From Pyrobaculum sp. (GTDB lineage Archaea; Thermoproteota; Thermoprotei; Thermoproteales; Thermoproteaceae), in NCBI GenBank assembly GCA_020833205.1, contig JAJHQT010000001.1, positions 1 through 30,676 of the forward strand: a stretch of DNA of 30,676 nt, read 5' to 3'. The notes under the pieces were generated by a model. That model was not told the origin of the DNA. It did no database searches and worked only from the letters and a program-made list of their open reading frames with translations. Shown piece after piece: positions 22,973 through 30,225 of the stretch; within the stretch, counting starts at the first letter, position 1; each line of letters begins with the position of its first letter. The position numbers and the translations under genes were made by a program.

Positions 22973-23260
22973 TTAGCCCTTCCAAAGTCCTATTGCCAGG
23001 CCTATTAAGAAGGCTAGGCTTGAGTAGGGTACGGCGTTTTTTAAATTCATGGCAGTCGTCACGGCGTCTTTGGCGGAGTAGCCTATCTGCTGTAGTATCT
23101 GCGTCACTTGTTGCGGCGACGTGTAGCCCAGAGCTACAAGCGCTATAAATAAGGCGGCGAGCACCACGGCAACCGAGACGATCCTCTTCACCAAGACCCC
23201 AACTAGTAGACCCACCACGAAGGGCCCAACCAGCTGTATGATTTGTTCCAGCGACACCAT
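22973..23260 (-). CDS. FUN14 family membrane protein
   Basis: 95 residues from ATG 23260 (MVSLEQIIQLVGPFVVG). Two or three hydrophobic helices are visible (about 9-30, 29-46 and 74-93), with the typical VGLLVGVLVKRIVSV and C-terminal FLIGLAIGLWKG of archaeal FUN14 proteins. The function of prokaryotic FUN14 proteins is unknown; the eukaryotic namesake is a mitochondrial outer-membrane protein. The frame is open to 23359, but ACCTATAAAG (23279-23288, minus) lies about 24 nt before ATG 23260, so I chose that start. It diverges from the YkgJ-like gene. Confidence 0.75.
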   Translation of the reverse strand: MVSLEQIIQLVGPFVVGLLVGVLVKRIVSVAVVLAALFIALVALGYTSPQQVTQILQQIGYSAKDAVTTAMNLKNAVPYSSLAFLIGLAIGLWKG

Positions 23261-23278
23261 GATAGGACAATACCACGT

Positions 23279-23288
23279 CTTTATAGGT
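23279..23288 (-). promoter_or_regulatory. TATA box of the FUN14 gene
   Basis: ACCTATAAAG on the minus strand is centred about 24 nt before ATG 23260. A second TATA for the opposite strand lies only 35 nt away, giving back-to-back promoters. Confidence 0.6.
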
Positions 23289-23317
23289 TCTTCGGGTCTG
23301 AAAGAGACGGCGTAGAG

Positions 23318-23326
23318 TATATAAAT
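23318..23326 (+). promoter_or_regulatory. TATA box of the YkgJ-like gene
   Basis: TATATAAAT is centred about 25 nt before GTG 23346, selecting this start over ATG 23325, which overlaps the box, and ATG 23358. Confidence 0.6.
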
Positions 23327-23345
23327 GATATGCGGGGACGCCTCC

Positions 23346-23978
23346 GTGTTCGCTTGCATGCCTCACTGTGCGCTTTGTTGCAGAGCCAGCCCAGTCACCG
23401 TGTTGCCCCATGAAGTGTATATTCTACAGAGAATGGCTGAAAGACTCGGCGTCGCCGTGGTCTTCACTCCGGCTTATAAAGTGGCCGACGTCAAGTCGGG
23501 GCTGAGAATTGCCATGAGCTACCTCATGCATCTAGACGAAGAGGGCAAATGTCCCTTTCTAGACGGCGCCAGGTGTATGGTGCATGACCTATACAAGCCG
23601 TTGACCTGCCGTTCCTTCCCCTACCTGCCTAAGGTGATAAAATACGAGCTAGACCCCCTAAACCGCGAAGTACGGATAGATGTCAAGTTCGTAATGTCTA
23701 CCCTATGTCCAGTGGTCCGCAGAGATCTAACCCCCGCAGATACGGCAAAGATGTCAAACATAAACGTGGCGGTGAAATACGCCCCACGAGAGACGAAGGT
23801 CGCCCTGAAGACGCTGGAAAAGAGATATCTCTACGCCAAAATCCTCTCTGAGCTCTGGAGAAGAGGAGCCGTGGAGCTGGACGACGAGAGTAAATACCCC
23901 TTTTATCCTGTCGTAAACGGCTTCGCCTTCGTCCGACGCTTCTACCCAGAATTAACCCTAGAAAAACTGCTAGACTAG
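23346..23978 (+). CDS. YkgJ family cysteine-cluster protein
   Basis: 210 residues from GTG 23346. An N-terminal C-x2-C-C group (HCALCC) is followed by a second cluster GKCPFLDGARCMVHDLYKPL and TCRSFPYLPKV. This CxxCC plus CPF...C.V...RP..CR arrangement defines the YkgJ (zinc- or iron-chelating) family. A further Cys is in MSTLCPVV. Some relatives carry iron-sulfur clusters; the function is unknown. The stop end overlaps the convergent porB-like gene by 4 nt. The leaderless GTG is set by the TATA at 23318-23326. Confidence 0.82.
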   Translation: MFACMPHCALCCRASPVTVLPHEVYILQRMAERLGVAVVFTPAYKVADVKSGLRIAMSYLMHLDEEGKCPFLDGARCMVHDLYKPLTCRSFPYLPKVIKYELDPLNREVRIDVKFVMSTLCPVVRRDLTPADTAKMSNINVAVKYAPRETKVALKTLEKRYLYAKILSELWRRGAVELDDESKYPFYPVVNGFAFVRRFYPELTLEKLLD

Positions 23979-24916
23979 AGAAGTCTGTCTGCCACAAGCT
24001 TCTCGAAGTCTACCACAGACTTCCCATCCACCTCCACGGGCTGGAGAGCTGGCGGAAGTTTGCGGTAGTTTGGGTCGTATAGGCCCTCGTACCTCTCGTC
24101 GAATGTGGGCACCAACTCGTTCTTATAGAATATGCCCAGGGGCAGTCTATCTCTTTCGACGATTTTGTCGAGGGCTTTTCTCAGCTTCACATCTACCTCC
24201 TTCTCGTCGTGGACCACGGGGTCCCAGGCGGGGTCCGCCTCCTCTAGTTTGTATATCCTCTTCTCGTACCACTCCCGCGTCATCACGTTGTTGTAGGTGA
24301 CGCAGGGGCTGTAGATTTGTACAAAGGCGGAGCCTTTGTGTCTAATGGCCTCTACTATGAGACGCGTCGTGTATTTTATGTCGTAAGAATAGCCCCTCGC
24401 AATAAAGGTAAAGCCTGCAGTCAAGGCGAGGAGGAGTGGGTTGATTTCGCCCTGCGGGTTGGCCTTAGGCACGGCCTTCACCTTGACGCCGGCGGGCAGA
24501 GTGGGACCCGCCTGGCCCCGCGTGAGTCCATACACCGAGTTGTCCATGAGGATCACAGCCATGTCTACGTTGCGTCTGCCGAGGTGGAGGAGGTGGTTGC
24601 CTCCTATCGCCATCAAATCCCCGTCGCCGCCGACGACCACGACCTCCAGCGAGGGATTTGCCAGCTTTATGCCAAGGGCGTAGGGTATCGCCCTGCCGTG
24701 GATTGCATGTACACTTGTAGTCTTCACATAGTGCGGAAGACGAGAAGAACACCCAATGCCCGATACGAGGACCACGTTGGCGGGGTCGAGGTTAAGCTCC
24801 GCAAAGGCGTTGTACAACGACTGCAAGACGCCGAAGTGGCCGCAGCCGGGGCACCACTCAGGTGGTCTTACCCATCTATAGTCCGCCGCCGTCCTTTTAA
24901 CAATCTGCATGGTCAT
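23975..24916 (-). CDS. 2-oxoacid:ferredoxin oxidoreductase beta subunit
   Basis: 313 residues. The subunit binds thiamine diphosphate and one 4Fe-4S cluster. The cluster cysteines are C22 and C25 (WCPGCG), C56 (GIGCSS) and C205 (YSPC). The thiamine motif runs from GGDGD (96-100) to N107. Oxidative decarboxylation of pyruvate or another 2-oxoacid to an acyl-CoA reduces ferredoxin. Which 2-oxoacid is used cannot be told from the sequence. It is coupled to the alpha-gamma gene by an ATGA overlap and is second in the operon. No delta (ferredoxin) subunit is next to it. Confidence 0.93.
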   Translation of the reverse strand: MTMQIVKRTAADYRWVRPPEWCPGCGHFGVLQSLYNAFAELNLDPANVVLVSGIGCSSRLPHYVKTTSVHAIHGRAIPYALGIKLANPSLEVVVVGGDGDLMAIGGNHLLHLGRRNVDMAVILMDNSVYGLTRGQAGPTLPAGVKVKAVPKANPQGEINPLLLALTAGFTFIARGYSYDIKYTTRLIVEAIRHKGSAFVQIYSPCVTYNNVMTREWYEKRIYKLEEADPAWDPVVHDEKEVDVKLRKALDKIVERDRLPLGIFYKNELVPTFDERYEGLYDPNYRKLPPALQPVEVDGKSVVDFEKLVADRLL

Positions 24917-26814
24917 AAGTCCGTCTCTATTTTAATAATCTTTTGACCTGCTTCAAACTTCCTATATGCCTCAACCACGTCGTCTGCTGTGATGGGCCTC
25001 CCGTTGAACTTAACGGCGACCGCCGTAGGCTCGATGCCAGCAAACATCCGCGTGACCATGGCCAGCTGGCCGAAGTAGTTGTTTTCTATAAAGAGAGTCT
25101 CCCTGCCCTCTAGGTACCTCTTTACGAGGTCCGTGGGGTAGGGGTAGAGCATTTTGACGTAGAGGAACCCCACGTCTCTGAGCTCCTCCAACGCCGTAAG
25201 GACGGCGGTTTTTGTAGAGCCCCACCCCACAATTACCCGTTTAGCGTCGGCGGGACCGAAGTAGAGAAGCTTCTCCTCCGGGGGTATCTCCCTCTCTATA
25301 AGTCCAAGCTTCTGCATCCTCCTCTCGAACATCTTCGTCACAGCGACCGGATCCTCCTCGGGGTCCCCCTCGGGGTCGTGTTCAAGGCTGTCTAAGTGGA
25401 AAATTGCGTTGGAGACTCCAGGCAACAGCCTCGGGGGCACGACTTCATCCAACGGATAAGCCTCAGCCTCTTGGGTCTGTGGATAGACCGCGGGCCTCTC
25501 GACGTTTATCCTCACCTTTGCGGGGTCTGGAAGCGGCGTTACTGCGAAGGTGTTAGACAAGTTTTTGTCCAGCAGATGTATGACCGGCACGCGGTACCGC
25601 TCAGCCCAGTTGGCAACTCTTATGTTGTCGAGGAAAACCTCCTCTAAGTCGCCACTGGCGTAGACGATTTTTGGATACTCGCCGTGGCCCGCGAAGAGGG
25701 CGTAGAAGAGGTCCTGCTGGCCTTGTCTAGTGGCTTGTCCAGTGCTGGGGCCCGCCCGCATCCACACTGTGACCACCACGCCTACCTCCATCATGCCGGC
25801 CATGGAGAGAGCCTCCGCCATGAGGCTGAAGCCGGGCCCCGAGGTGGTCGTGGCCGACCTCGCGCCGGCGATCGCCCCGCCCGTGGCTATGGCGATGGCC
25901 GCAAGCTCGTCCTCGGCCTGGAACGCCACGGCGCCTATTTTCTCAAGCTTTGCGAGCTCACCGGCGTCTTTGCTCACGGGGAACGGTATAAGTCTCTCGA
26001 AGGTCATGGCGTCGTCGGTGGCGGGGGTTATTGGATAGTAGACGACGAGGCGTACGCCTCCAACGATCTTGCCATATGCTGACGCCTCGTTGCCGTTCCA
26101 GAAAATCCGCTTGACCCCGGGGTTCCGCGGTTGCAGTGTGGTCATTCTCTTTTCGACAAGTTTTATGGCCTCGGCGGCGACTTTCTTGTTCTGTTCAATT
26201 ACATCGGCCTTTTTCCCCAGCGCGAAGCCCACGCCTCTCGCCACGTATTCCCCGTCGAGACCTAACAGAGCGGCGCCCAACGCCACTACAAACGTGTTGA
26301 CAAATCTGGCGAGCATCACTGGAGAGGTGACGCCTATGCGCCGCCCTATCTCGCTGATGTGTTTATTATAAGGAAGCCCGACGACCTCGACGCCGTTTTG
26401 CCTCAAGTAATCTACAAAACCGCGCACCGTCGGTTCAAAACCCTGCTCTTTTGCAAATCGCTTAAGCCGCTCCGCCAAGGGCTTCGCCATCATGACGTAG
26501 CTATCTGGAGTCTTGGAATCCTCCTCCGTATTGTAGACAAGGTAACTACCCTTCTTGAGGTGGAATACGTGTTCCATTACGGCGTGGCCGTCGAAGGTCA
26601 AGGCTAGCTCCACGCTGTTGCCAGGGGCGGGGGCCGGCCATGCGTCAGAAATCACGCCCACCACATAGCTGTGGCGGCCGCCTGCAATATTGCTCCAGAA
26701 CTCTCGCCGCGCGTTTACGTAATACCCCGCAGACCCCACGCCGTAGATAAACATAAAAGAAGCAGTCTCTACACCTCTGCCCTGCGGACCCCCAATTAAG
26801 AAACTAATTCTCAT
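24913..26814 (-). CDS. 2-oxoacid:ferredoxin oxidoreductase alpha subunit, gamma-alpha fusion
   Basis: 633 residues from ATG 26814 (MRISFLIGGPQGRGVE). The gamma domain, about 1-200, is fused to the alpha domain, which begins near residue 235 (KRIFWNGNEASAYG). The alpha domain holds YPITP (260-264), essential in this family for 2-oxoacid binding, the QAEDELAAIAIATGGAIAGA helix and TSGPGFSLMAEA. The fusion is the two-subunit archaeal type, as in Sulfolobus and Aeropyrum. A box at 26834-26844 (AT-rich, minus) is 25 nt before ATG 26814; the in-frame ATG 26829 is too near it. A palindromic TATA lies further upstream. Confidence 0.93.
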   Translation of the reverse strand: MRISFLIGGPQGRGVETASFMFIYGVGSAGYYVNARREFWSNIAGGRHSYVVGVISDAWPAPAPGNSVELALTFDGHAVMEHVFHLKKGSYLVYNTEEDSKTPDSYVMMAKPLAERLKRFAKEQGFEPTVRGFVDYLRQNGVEVVGLPYNKHISEIGRRIGVTSPVMLARFVNTFVVALGAALLGLDGEYVARGVGFALGKKADVIEQNKKVAAEAIKLVEKRMTTLQPRNPGVKRIFWNGNEASAYGKIVGGVRLVVYYPITPATDDAMTFERLIPFPVSKDAGELAKLEKIGAVAFQAEDELAAIAIATGGAIAGARSATTTSGPGFSLMAEALSMAGMMEVGVVVTVWMRAGPSTGQATRQGQQDLFYALFAGHGEYPKIVYASGDLEEVFLDNIRVANWAERYRVPVIHLLDKNLSNTFAVTPLPDPAKVRINVERPAVYPQTQEAEAYPLDEVVPPRLLPGVSNAIFHLDSLEHDPEGDPEEDPVAVTKMFERRMQKLGLIEREIPPEEKLLYFGPADAKRVIVGWGSTKTAVLTALEELRDVGFLYVKMLYPYPTDLVKRYLEGRETLFIENNYFGQLAMVTRMFAGIEPTAVAVKFNGRPITADDVVEAYRKFEAGQKIIKIETDL

Positions 26815-26876
26815 TAAGCTATAACACAAATGGAATATTTATATTTTTTGTTAAAGAGAGTTATCCTCCTTAGCAC
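26814..26876 (-). CDS. Possible 20-residue leader ORF before the oxidoreductase operon
   Basis: GTG 26876 to TAA 26814, reading MLRRITLFNKKYKYSICVIA. Its stop shares one base with ATG 26814 of the oxidoreductase gene (TAATG). The palindromic TATA (26892-26903) is about 22 nt before the GTG. It could be a leader peptide coupling translation, or merely chance in the AT-rich upstream region. It is weakly supported. Confidence 0.25.
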   Translation of the reverse strand: MLRRITLFNKKYKYSICVIA

Positions 26877-26891
26877 TATTAATGTTCTGTA

Positions 26892-26903
26892 TTTATATAT
26901 AAA
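26892..26903. promoter_or_regulatory. Palindromic TATA element upstream of the oxidoreductase operon
   Basis: TTTATATATAAA is a perfect 12-bp palindrome. On the minus strand it would give a start near 26873 and a leader of about 60 nt for the oxidoreductase gene. On the plus strand it would start near 26922, where no gene is visible. The AT-rich box at 26834-26844 is a second, closer promoter candidate. Confidence 0.5.
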
Positions 26904-26957
26904 GATTTCAGCATTCGACGTAGATAATCCTCACAAGTTAGCTAAACCCCAGCCCCT

Positions 26958-27196
26958 TTAGGAGCTCTCTTCCATCCCATCTACAACGATGTAGTCAAAC
27001 CCGCGGAGCTCCGGCGCAAACAGAAGTCCGTATTTTAGGGCCTCCACCAGATCCTCAACATCTAACCGCAACCGCTCGACAGCGAACACACGCGCCTTAA
27101 CTCAGTTTACATCTCGCAACAGCTGTAGAGATACATCACCCAGCCCTCTAACTCTTTAAGAACTCTCCGGGCCTCCGCCGCGTTTATGACATCCAT
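26958..27196 (-). pseudogene. Remnant of an unidentified gene downstream of marC
   Basis: ATG 27196, overlapping the end of marC, reads MDVINAAEARRVLKELEGWV then MYLYSCCEM and stops at TAA 27107. A different frame continues as VSLQLLRDVN, TGA, then VKARVFAVERLRLDVEDLVE, ALKYGLLFAPELRGFDYIVV and DGMEESS to TAA 26958. Both halves have the charge pattern of real archaeal proteins, so a single gene of about 80 codons seems broken by a frameshift and stops. The family is not recognised. The rest of the stretch up to 26814 carries only promoter-like AT-rich sequence. Confidence 0.45.
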
Positions 27197-27786
27197 TCCT
27201 TCACGATGTTCCGGACGCCCGTCAGAATCATCTCAGTGGCAACCGAGGCGATGATAAGAGACATAAACCTACCCAGCAACCTCAGAGGCGTGGCGCCGAC
27301 GTATCTTATCACTCTTATACCGATTAGAAGCGTAGCGGCCACTGCAGTCGACGCCAAGAAAGCCGCTAAAAACGCCACAAAAGGACCATACACCGAGGAG
27401 ATGACTACGAGAGCCGTAATAGTTCCGGGGCCCACTATCAGAGGCGTGGCCAACGGCACCACCGCCTGCTCCTCCGTGATCTCTATCTTACCTACATAGG
27501 AGCCGGAGACTAGCGTCATAATAGATATAGCCAGAAGCACCACGCCGCCTGCGATCCTAAAACTATCTATACTCACGCCAAAAGCCGACAGTATAAAGCC
27601 ACCCGCCAAGGCGAAGATAGAGGCAAGCACGTACACAACCACCACCACAGTGGCTGTGATGTTTCTCACATACGCAGGCCGCTCAACGGCGAGAGGACCT
27701 ATTATGGCCAACTTCCCAATTGGATTCATAATTGCATAGAGCTGACCCACCAAACCCAAAAACCCCACAACACTCAGCTCAGACAC
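27184..27786 (-). CDS. MarC family integral membrane protein
   Basis: 200 residues from GTG 27786 with about six membrane helices. Family landmarks are the N-terminal YAIMNPIGKLAIIGPL, IDSFRIAGGVVLLAISIMTL, and VPLATPLIVGPGTITALVVI, with the two P-x-G-x-x motifs typical of MarC. Bacterial MarC proteins are of unknown transport function. I chose GTG 27786 because CTTTATATAT (27805-27814, minus) is centred 24 nt upstream; the in-frame ATG 27846 lies before that box and would add 20 Cys-rich residues of poor quality. Confidence 0.82.
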   Translation of the reverse strand: MSELSVVGFLGLVGQLYAIMNPIGKLAIIGPLAVERPAYVRNITATVVVVVYVLASIFALAGGFILSAFGVSIDSFRIAGGVVLLAISIMTLVSGSYVGKIEITEEQAVVPLATPLIVGPGTITALVVISSVYGPFVAFLAAFLASTAVAATLLIGIRVIRYVGATPLRLLGRFMSLIIASVATEMILTGVRNIVKEWMS

Positions 27787-27804
27787 GCCAAGCCAACTCC
27801 ACAG

Positions 27805-27814
27805 ATATATAAAG
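27805..27814 (-). promoter_or_regulatory. TATA box of marC
   Basis: CTTTATATAT on the minus strand is centred about 24 nt before GTG 27786. It fixes that start and excludes the longer frame from 27846. Confidence 0.6.
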
Positions 27815-27935
27815 ACTTCCAAGCAACGTCGACACGCTTCCAACATTTCGACGTTCTGAAGACAACACGGTTATTAGCAAAACTGGCCAACCCTCAGTCT
27901 GCAAATAGAGTTTTAAGCTTGTATTTATCTTATCT

Positions 27936-28142
27936 GGGGCGCCGAGGGGGTGGGGGCGGCTCGGAGACGGCCGCCCTCTGGAACCTCCCGCACCGCCCGC
28001 GGAGGGCGCCGGCGGGCCGCCGCAAGGCGGGGGTAAAAACCAGCCGGCGCCGCGGCCCCCAAACAGGGCCTGTGAGGCCGCGGCGAGGCCCGGGTAGGGG
28101 GTTAGATGGATACCGAACAGAAGCGGGGGTATGCGGCGCCCC
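27936..28142 (+). ncRNA. rnpB: RNase P RNA candidate, minimal (type T)
   Basis: About 207 nt of very GC-rich, folded sequence. P1: GGGGCGCCG (27936-27944) pairs perfectly with CGGCGCCCC (28134-28142). P3-like hairpin: GGGCGGC (27954-27960) with GCCGCCC (27970-27976). CR-I-like GGAACCTCCCGC gives P4 strand CTCCCGC (27985-27991), pairing with GCGGGGG (28123-28129). The universal ACAGAA (28117-28122) lies just before that strand, and GGTATG after it matches CR-V. A long arm, GGCGCCGGC (28006-28014) with GCCGGCGCC (28043-28051), carries CCGCC-GCAA-GGCGG, a GNRA tetraloop hairpin. RNase P RNAs of this reduced size without a specificity domain are known from Pyrobaculum and relatives. It processes tRNA 5' ends. 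TTTTAAGC (27911-27918) is a possible TATA; T-run 28144-28149 ends it. Confidence 0.82.
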
Positions 28143-28143
28143 A

Positions 28144-28152
28144 TTTTTTAAA
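28144..28152 (+). promoter_or_regulatory. T-run serving as RNase P RNA terminator and TATA of the next gene
   Basis: TTTTTTAAA begins 2 nt after the end of the RNase P RNA P1 helix. It is the type of T-run that ends archaeal transcripts, and it is also centred 24 nt before GTG 28172. Confidence 0.5.
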
Positions 28153-28171
28153 GTGATGTATAGATACTGCC

Positions 28172-28981
28172 GTGATTTTGCTGGGCTCTGTGGACGGGGT
28201 GCCGAGGAGGGTGGTCAGCTTAAACCCGTCTGTAAACGAGTTTCTGGCGTTGCTGGGGGTTAGGCTGGCTGGGCGGGACGTCTTTTCGTATAGGCCTGTG
28301 GAGCTTATGGAGGTGCCCGCCGTGGGCACCTTCGTCGACGTAGACGTCGAGGCGGTTAAGAAGATAGAGCCTGACCTCGTGGTTCTGTACTACCCGGTCC
28401 AGCGCCACCTGGTGGATAAGCTGACGGGCGTCGCCAAGGCAGTCGTGGCGGTTCCCGCCCCCGTCAACGTAGACTTTGCGGCGGCGGTGTTCAGGTTCTT
28501 CGCGCGGCTCTTCGACAGAGACGAAGAGGGGGATAGACTGGCTGGGATCTACCGCGACCTGCTGAGGGGGCACCCGCTGTATGAAGAGGTGCTCGCCGTG
28601 ATCAACTTAGGCGTCTACGACGTGGCGTGTAGCAACTCCTACGTGGCTGACGCCCTCACGCACGTCGGGCTGAGGTACATGTCGGGCCTCCCCTGCGTCT
28701 TTAAACACGGCGACTCGCCGCCTACGGAGCTGTTGGAGAGGGCGGGCTTTGTCGTCTACGAAGCCCGGGGCAAGAGGTTCTACGAGGGGGAGGTGGGCTT
28801 TTTAAAAAACAAGCCTCACGTAGTTACGCCCAACGACACCCTCGCCCACTACGGGCCTTCTCTCCCCCTCGACCTCCGCCTCGTGGCCGAAGCGGCGGAG
28901 CGGGGCGCGGAGTGGGTCGGCGAGACTTCAAGCGTCCTCAGGCCTTCGCTTAGGGGGGAGTGGTACCGGTCATATAGATGA
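28172..28981 (+). CDS. BtuF-like substrate-binding fold protein without signal peptide
   Basis: 269 residues. The text RRVVSLNPSVNEFLALLGVR, then VPAVGTFVDVDVEAVKKIEP and DLVVLYYP is that of class III periplasmic binding proteins (BtuF, siderophore type). The C-terminal half includes ADALTHVGLRYMSG, PPTELLERAGFVVYEARG and KPHVVTPND. There is no signal peptide: the N-terminus MILLGSVDGVPRR goes straight into the first strand, so it should be cytoplasmic. Ligand unknown. The GTG start is fixed by the TATA at 28144-28152. Its stop overlaps tiaS in an ATGA. Confidence 0.75.
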   Translation: MILLGSVDGVPRRVVSLNPSVNEFLALLGVRLAGRDVFSYRPVELMEVPAVGTFVDVDVEAVKKIEPDLVVLYYPVQRHLVDKLTGVAKAVVAVPAPVNVDFAAAVFRFFARLFDRDEEGDRLAGIYRDLLRGHPLYEEVLAVINLGVYDVACSNSYVADALTHVGLRYMSGLPCVFKHGDSPPTELLERAGFVVYEARGKRFYEGEVGFLKNKPHVVTPNDTLAHYGPSLPLDLRLVAEAAERGAEWVGETSSVLRPSLRGEWYRSYR

Positions 28982-30225
28982 GGGTAGTGGTCGGCATAGA
29001 CGACACAGACAGCCACGGGGGCGGTTGCACCACCTATGTGGGCTACGTCTTGGCGCGGGAGGCGCTTAGGCGGTGGGGCCCCGGGGCCTTTAGAGACTTC
29101 CCGCGGCTGATCCGGCTGAACCCCAACGTGCCCTTCAAGACGAGGGGCAACGCCGCGGTGGCGCTTGACCTGGAGGTGCCCGAGGGCGACGTGGAGGAGG
29201 TGTGGCGGCTGGCGCTTGAGATAGTCAAGCAGTACGCTAGGCGGGAGGGCAAGACAGACCCCGGTGTAGCTATGGCTGTGGGTGAGGTGCCGGAGAGGGC
29301 GAGGCTACTGTACCGCATGGCCCTTACACAAGTGGTGAGCCTAAGCGCGGCGGAGAGGGCGGGCGTGAGGACGTGGGGCGGACGCGGCAAGATAGGGGCT
29401 GTGGCGGCGATCGGCGCGGACCTCCCCAAGTCTACCTTCGAGCTTTTGGCATACAGGTCCGGGGAAAGGGTTCCGATACCCAGAGAGCTGGTGGAGGCCA
29501 TGGATGCGCTGACCTTCCCCTTCACCTTCCACAACTTGGACCAGGACAGGGTCTTGATCCAGCCCCGGGGGCCGGACCCTGTGTACTACGGCATACGCGG
29601 ACTGACGCCGCACCACCTCCTATACGCCTTGAGACTTCTGGAGACTTGGGGCTTTAAGCCCTCCGGCTGGGTCATATACCGGACAAACCAAGCCGTAGAC
29701 GCCCACATAGAGCTGGGGGTGTTCTTCGACGAGCCTCTGCCCTACTCCTTCTACCGCGTCCGCGGCATAGTGGCCGAGGCCAGGCGGGTGAGGGGCAGAC
29801 ATCTAATAGGAAGGCTGGACAGCGGCGTCGTCTTCGTGGCGTATAGACACTTGGGCAGGCTGGCGTCTGAGCTGGAGAGGTGCGTCGGCTGCGACGTGAT
29901 CCTCTACGGCGGCCTCAAGCCGAGGCGAGGCGGCCTCTACCTATACGTAGAGAGGGCGTACATCCTGGGGAGGTACGTGAAGATCAAGACGCGGTGCCCC
30001 TACTGCGGCGGGTCGCTTGAGAGCCTCGGGCGGGGCAGGGGGCGGGCCTGTAGGAGGTGCGGCACTGTGTTCCACACGGTAGCCGTGGAATGGCTATACG
30101 ACACCTCGGCCAGGAGGCTACTGCTCCCGCGGCCCGGCGAGTGGCGCCACCTCCTCAAGCCGCCCGAGATAGATGCGGCGATCGCCAACTTCTTCACGCC
30201 GCGCGACGTGGAGTGGATAGGCTAG
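28978..30225 (+). CDS. tiaS: tRNA(Ile2) 2-agmatinylcytidine synthetase TiaS
   Basis: 415 residues. TiaS attaches agmatine to C34 of the CAU-anticodon isoleucine tRNA so that it reads AUA, an essential archaeal step. Visible motifs are GIDDTDSHGGGCTTYVGY at the N-terminus (ATP and magnesium site), FPRLIRLNPNVPFKTRGNAA, VSLSAAERAG with WGGRGKIGAVAAIGA, an OB-fold region with RGIVAEARRVRGRHLIG, and a zinc ribbon CPYCGG...CRRCG near the C-terminus. The start overlaps the upstream binding-protein gene by 4 nt. The stop overlaps the convergent SufB/SufD gene by 4 nt. Confidence 0.94.
   Translation: MRVVVGIDDTDSHGGGCTTYVGYVLAREALRRWGPGAFRDFPRLIRLNPNVPFKTRGNAAVALDLEVPEGDVEEVWRLALEIVKQYARREGKTDPGVAMAVGEVPERARLLYRMALTQVVSLSAAERAGVRTWGGRGKIGAVAAIGADLPKSTFELLAYRSGERVPIPRELVEAMDALTFPFTFHNLDQDRVLIQPRGPDPVYYGIRGLTPHHLLYALRLLETWGFKPSGWVIYRTNQAVDAHIELGVFFDEPLPYSFYRVRGIVAEARRVRGRHLIGRLDSGVVFVAYRHLGRLASELERCVGCDVILYGGLKPRRGGLYLYVERAYILGRYVKIKTRCPYCGGSLESLGRGRGRACRRCGTVFHTVAVEWLYDTSARRLLLPRPGEWRHLLKPPEIDAAIANFFTPRDVEWIG

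Noticed and set aside
22844..22993. Plus-strand frame reading LFLIIFLLALTLPAYG, like a signal peptide
   Set aside because: No start codon in frame, a TGA directly upstream, and it soon runs antisense into the FUN14 gene. It may be a remnant but cannot be supported as a gene.
28172..28981. Call as a secreted cobalamin or siderophore binding protein
   Set aside because: No signal peptide or lipobox at the promoter-supported start and no transporter genes nearby; only the fold is claimed.
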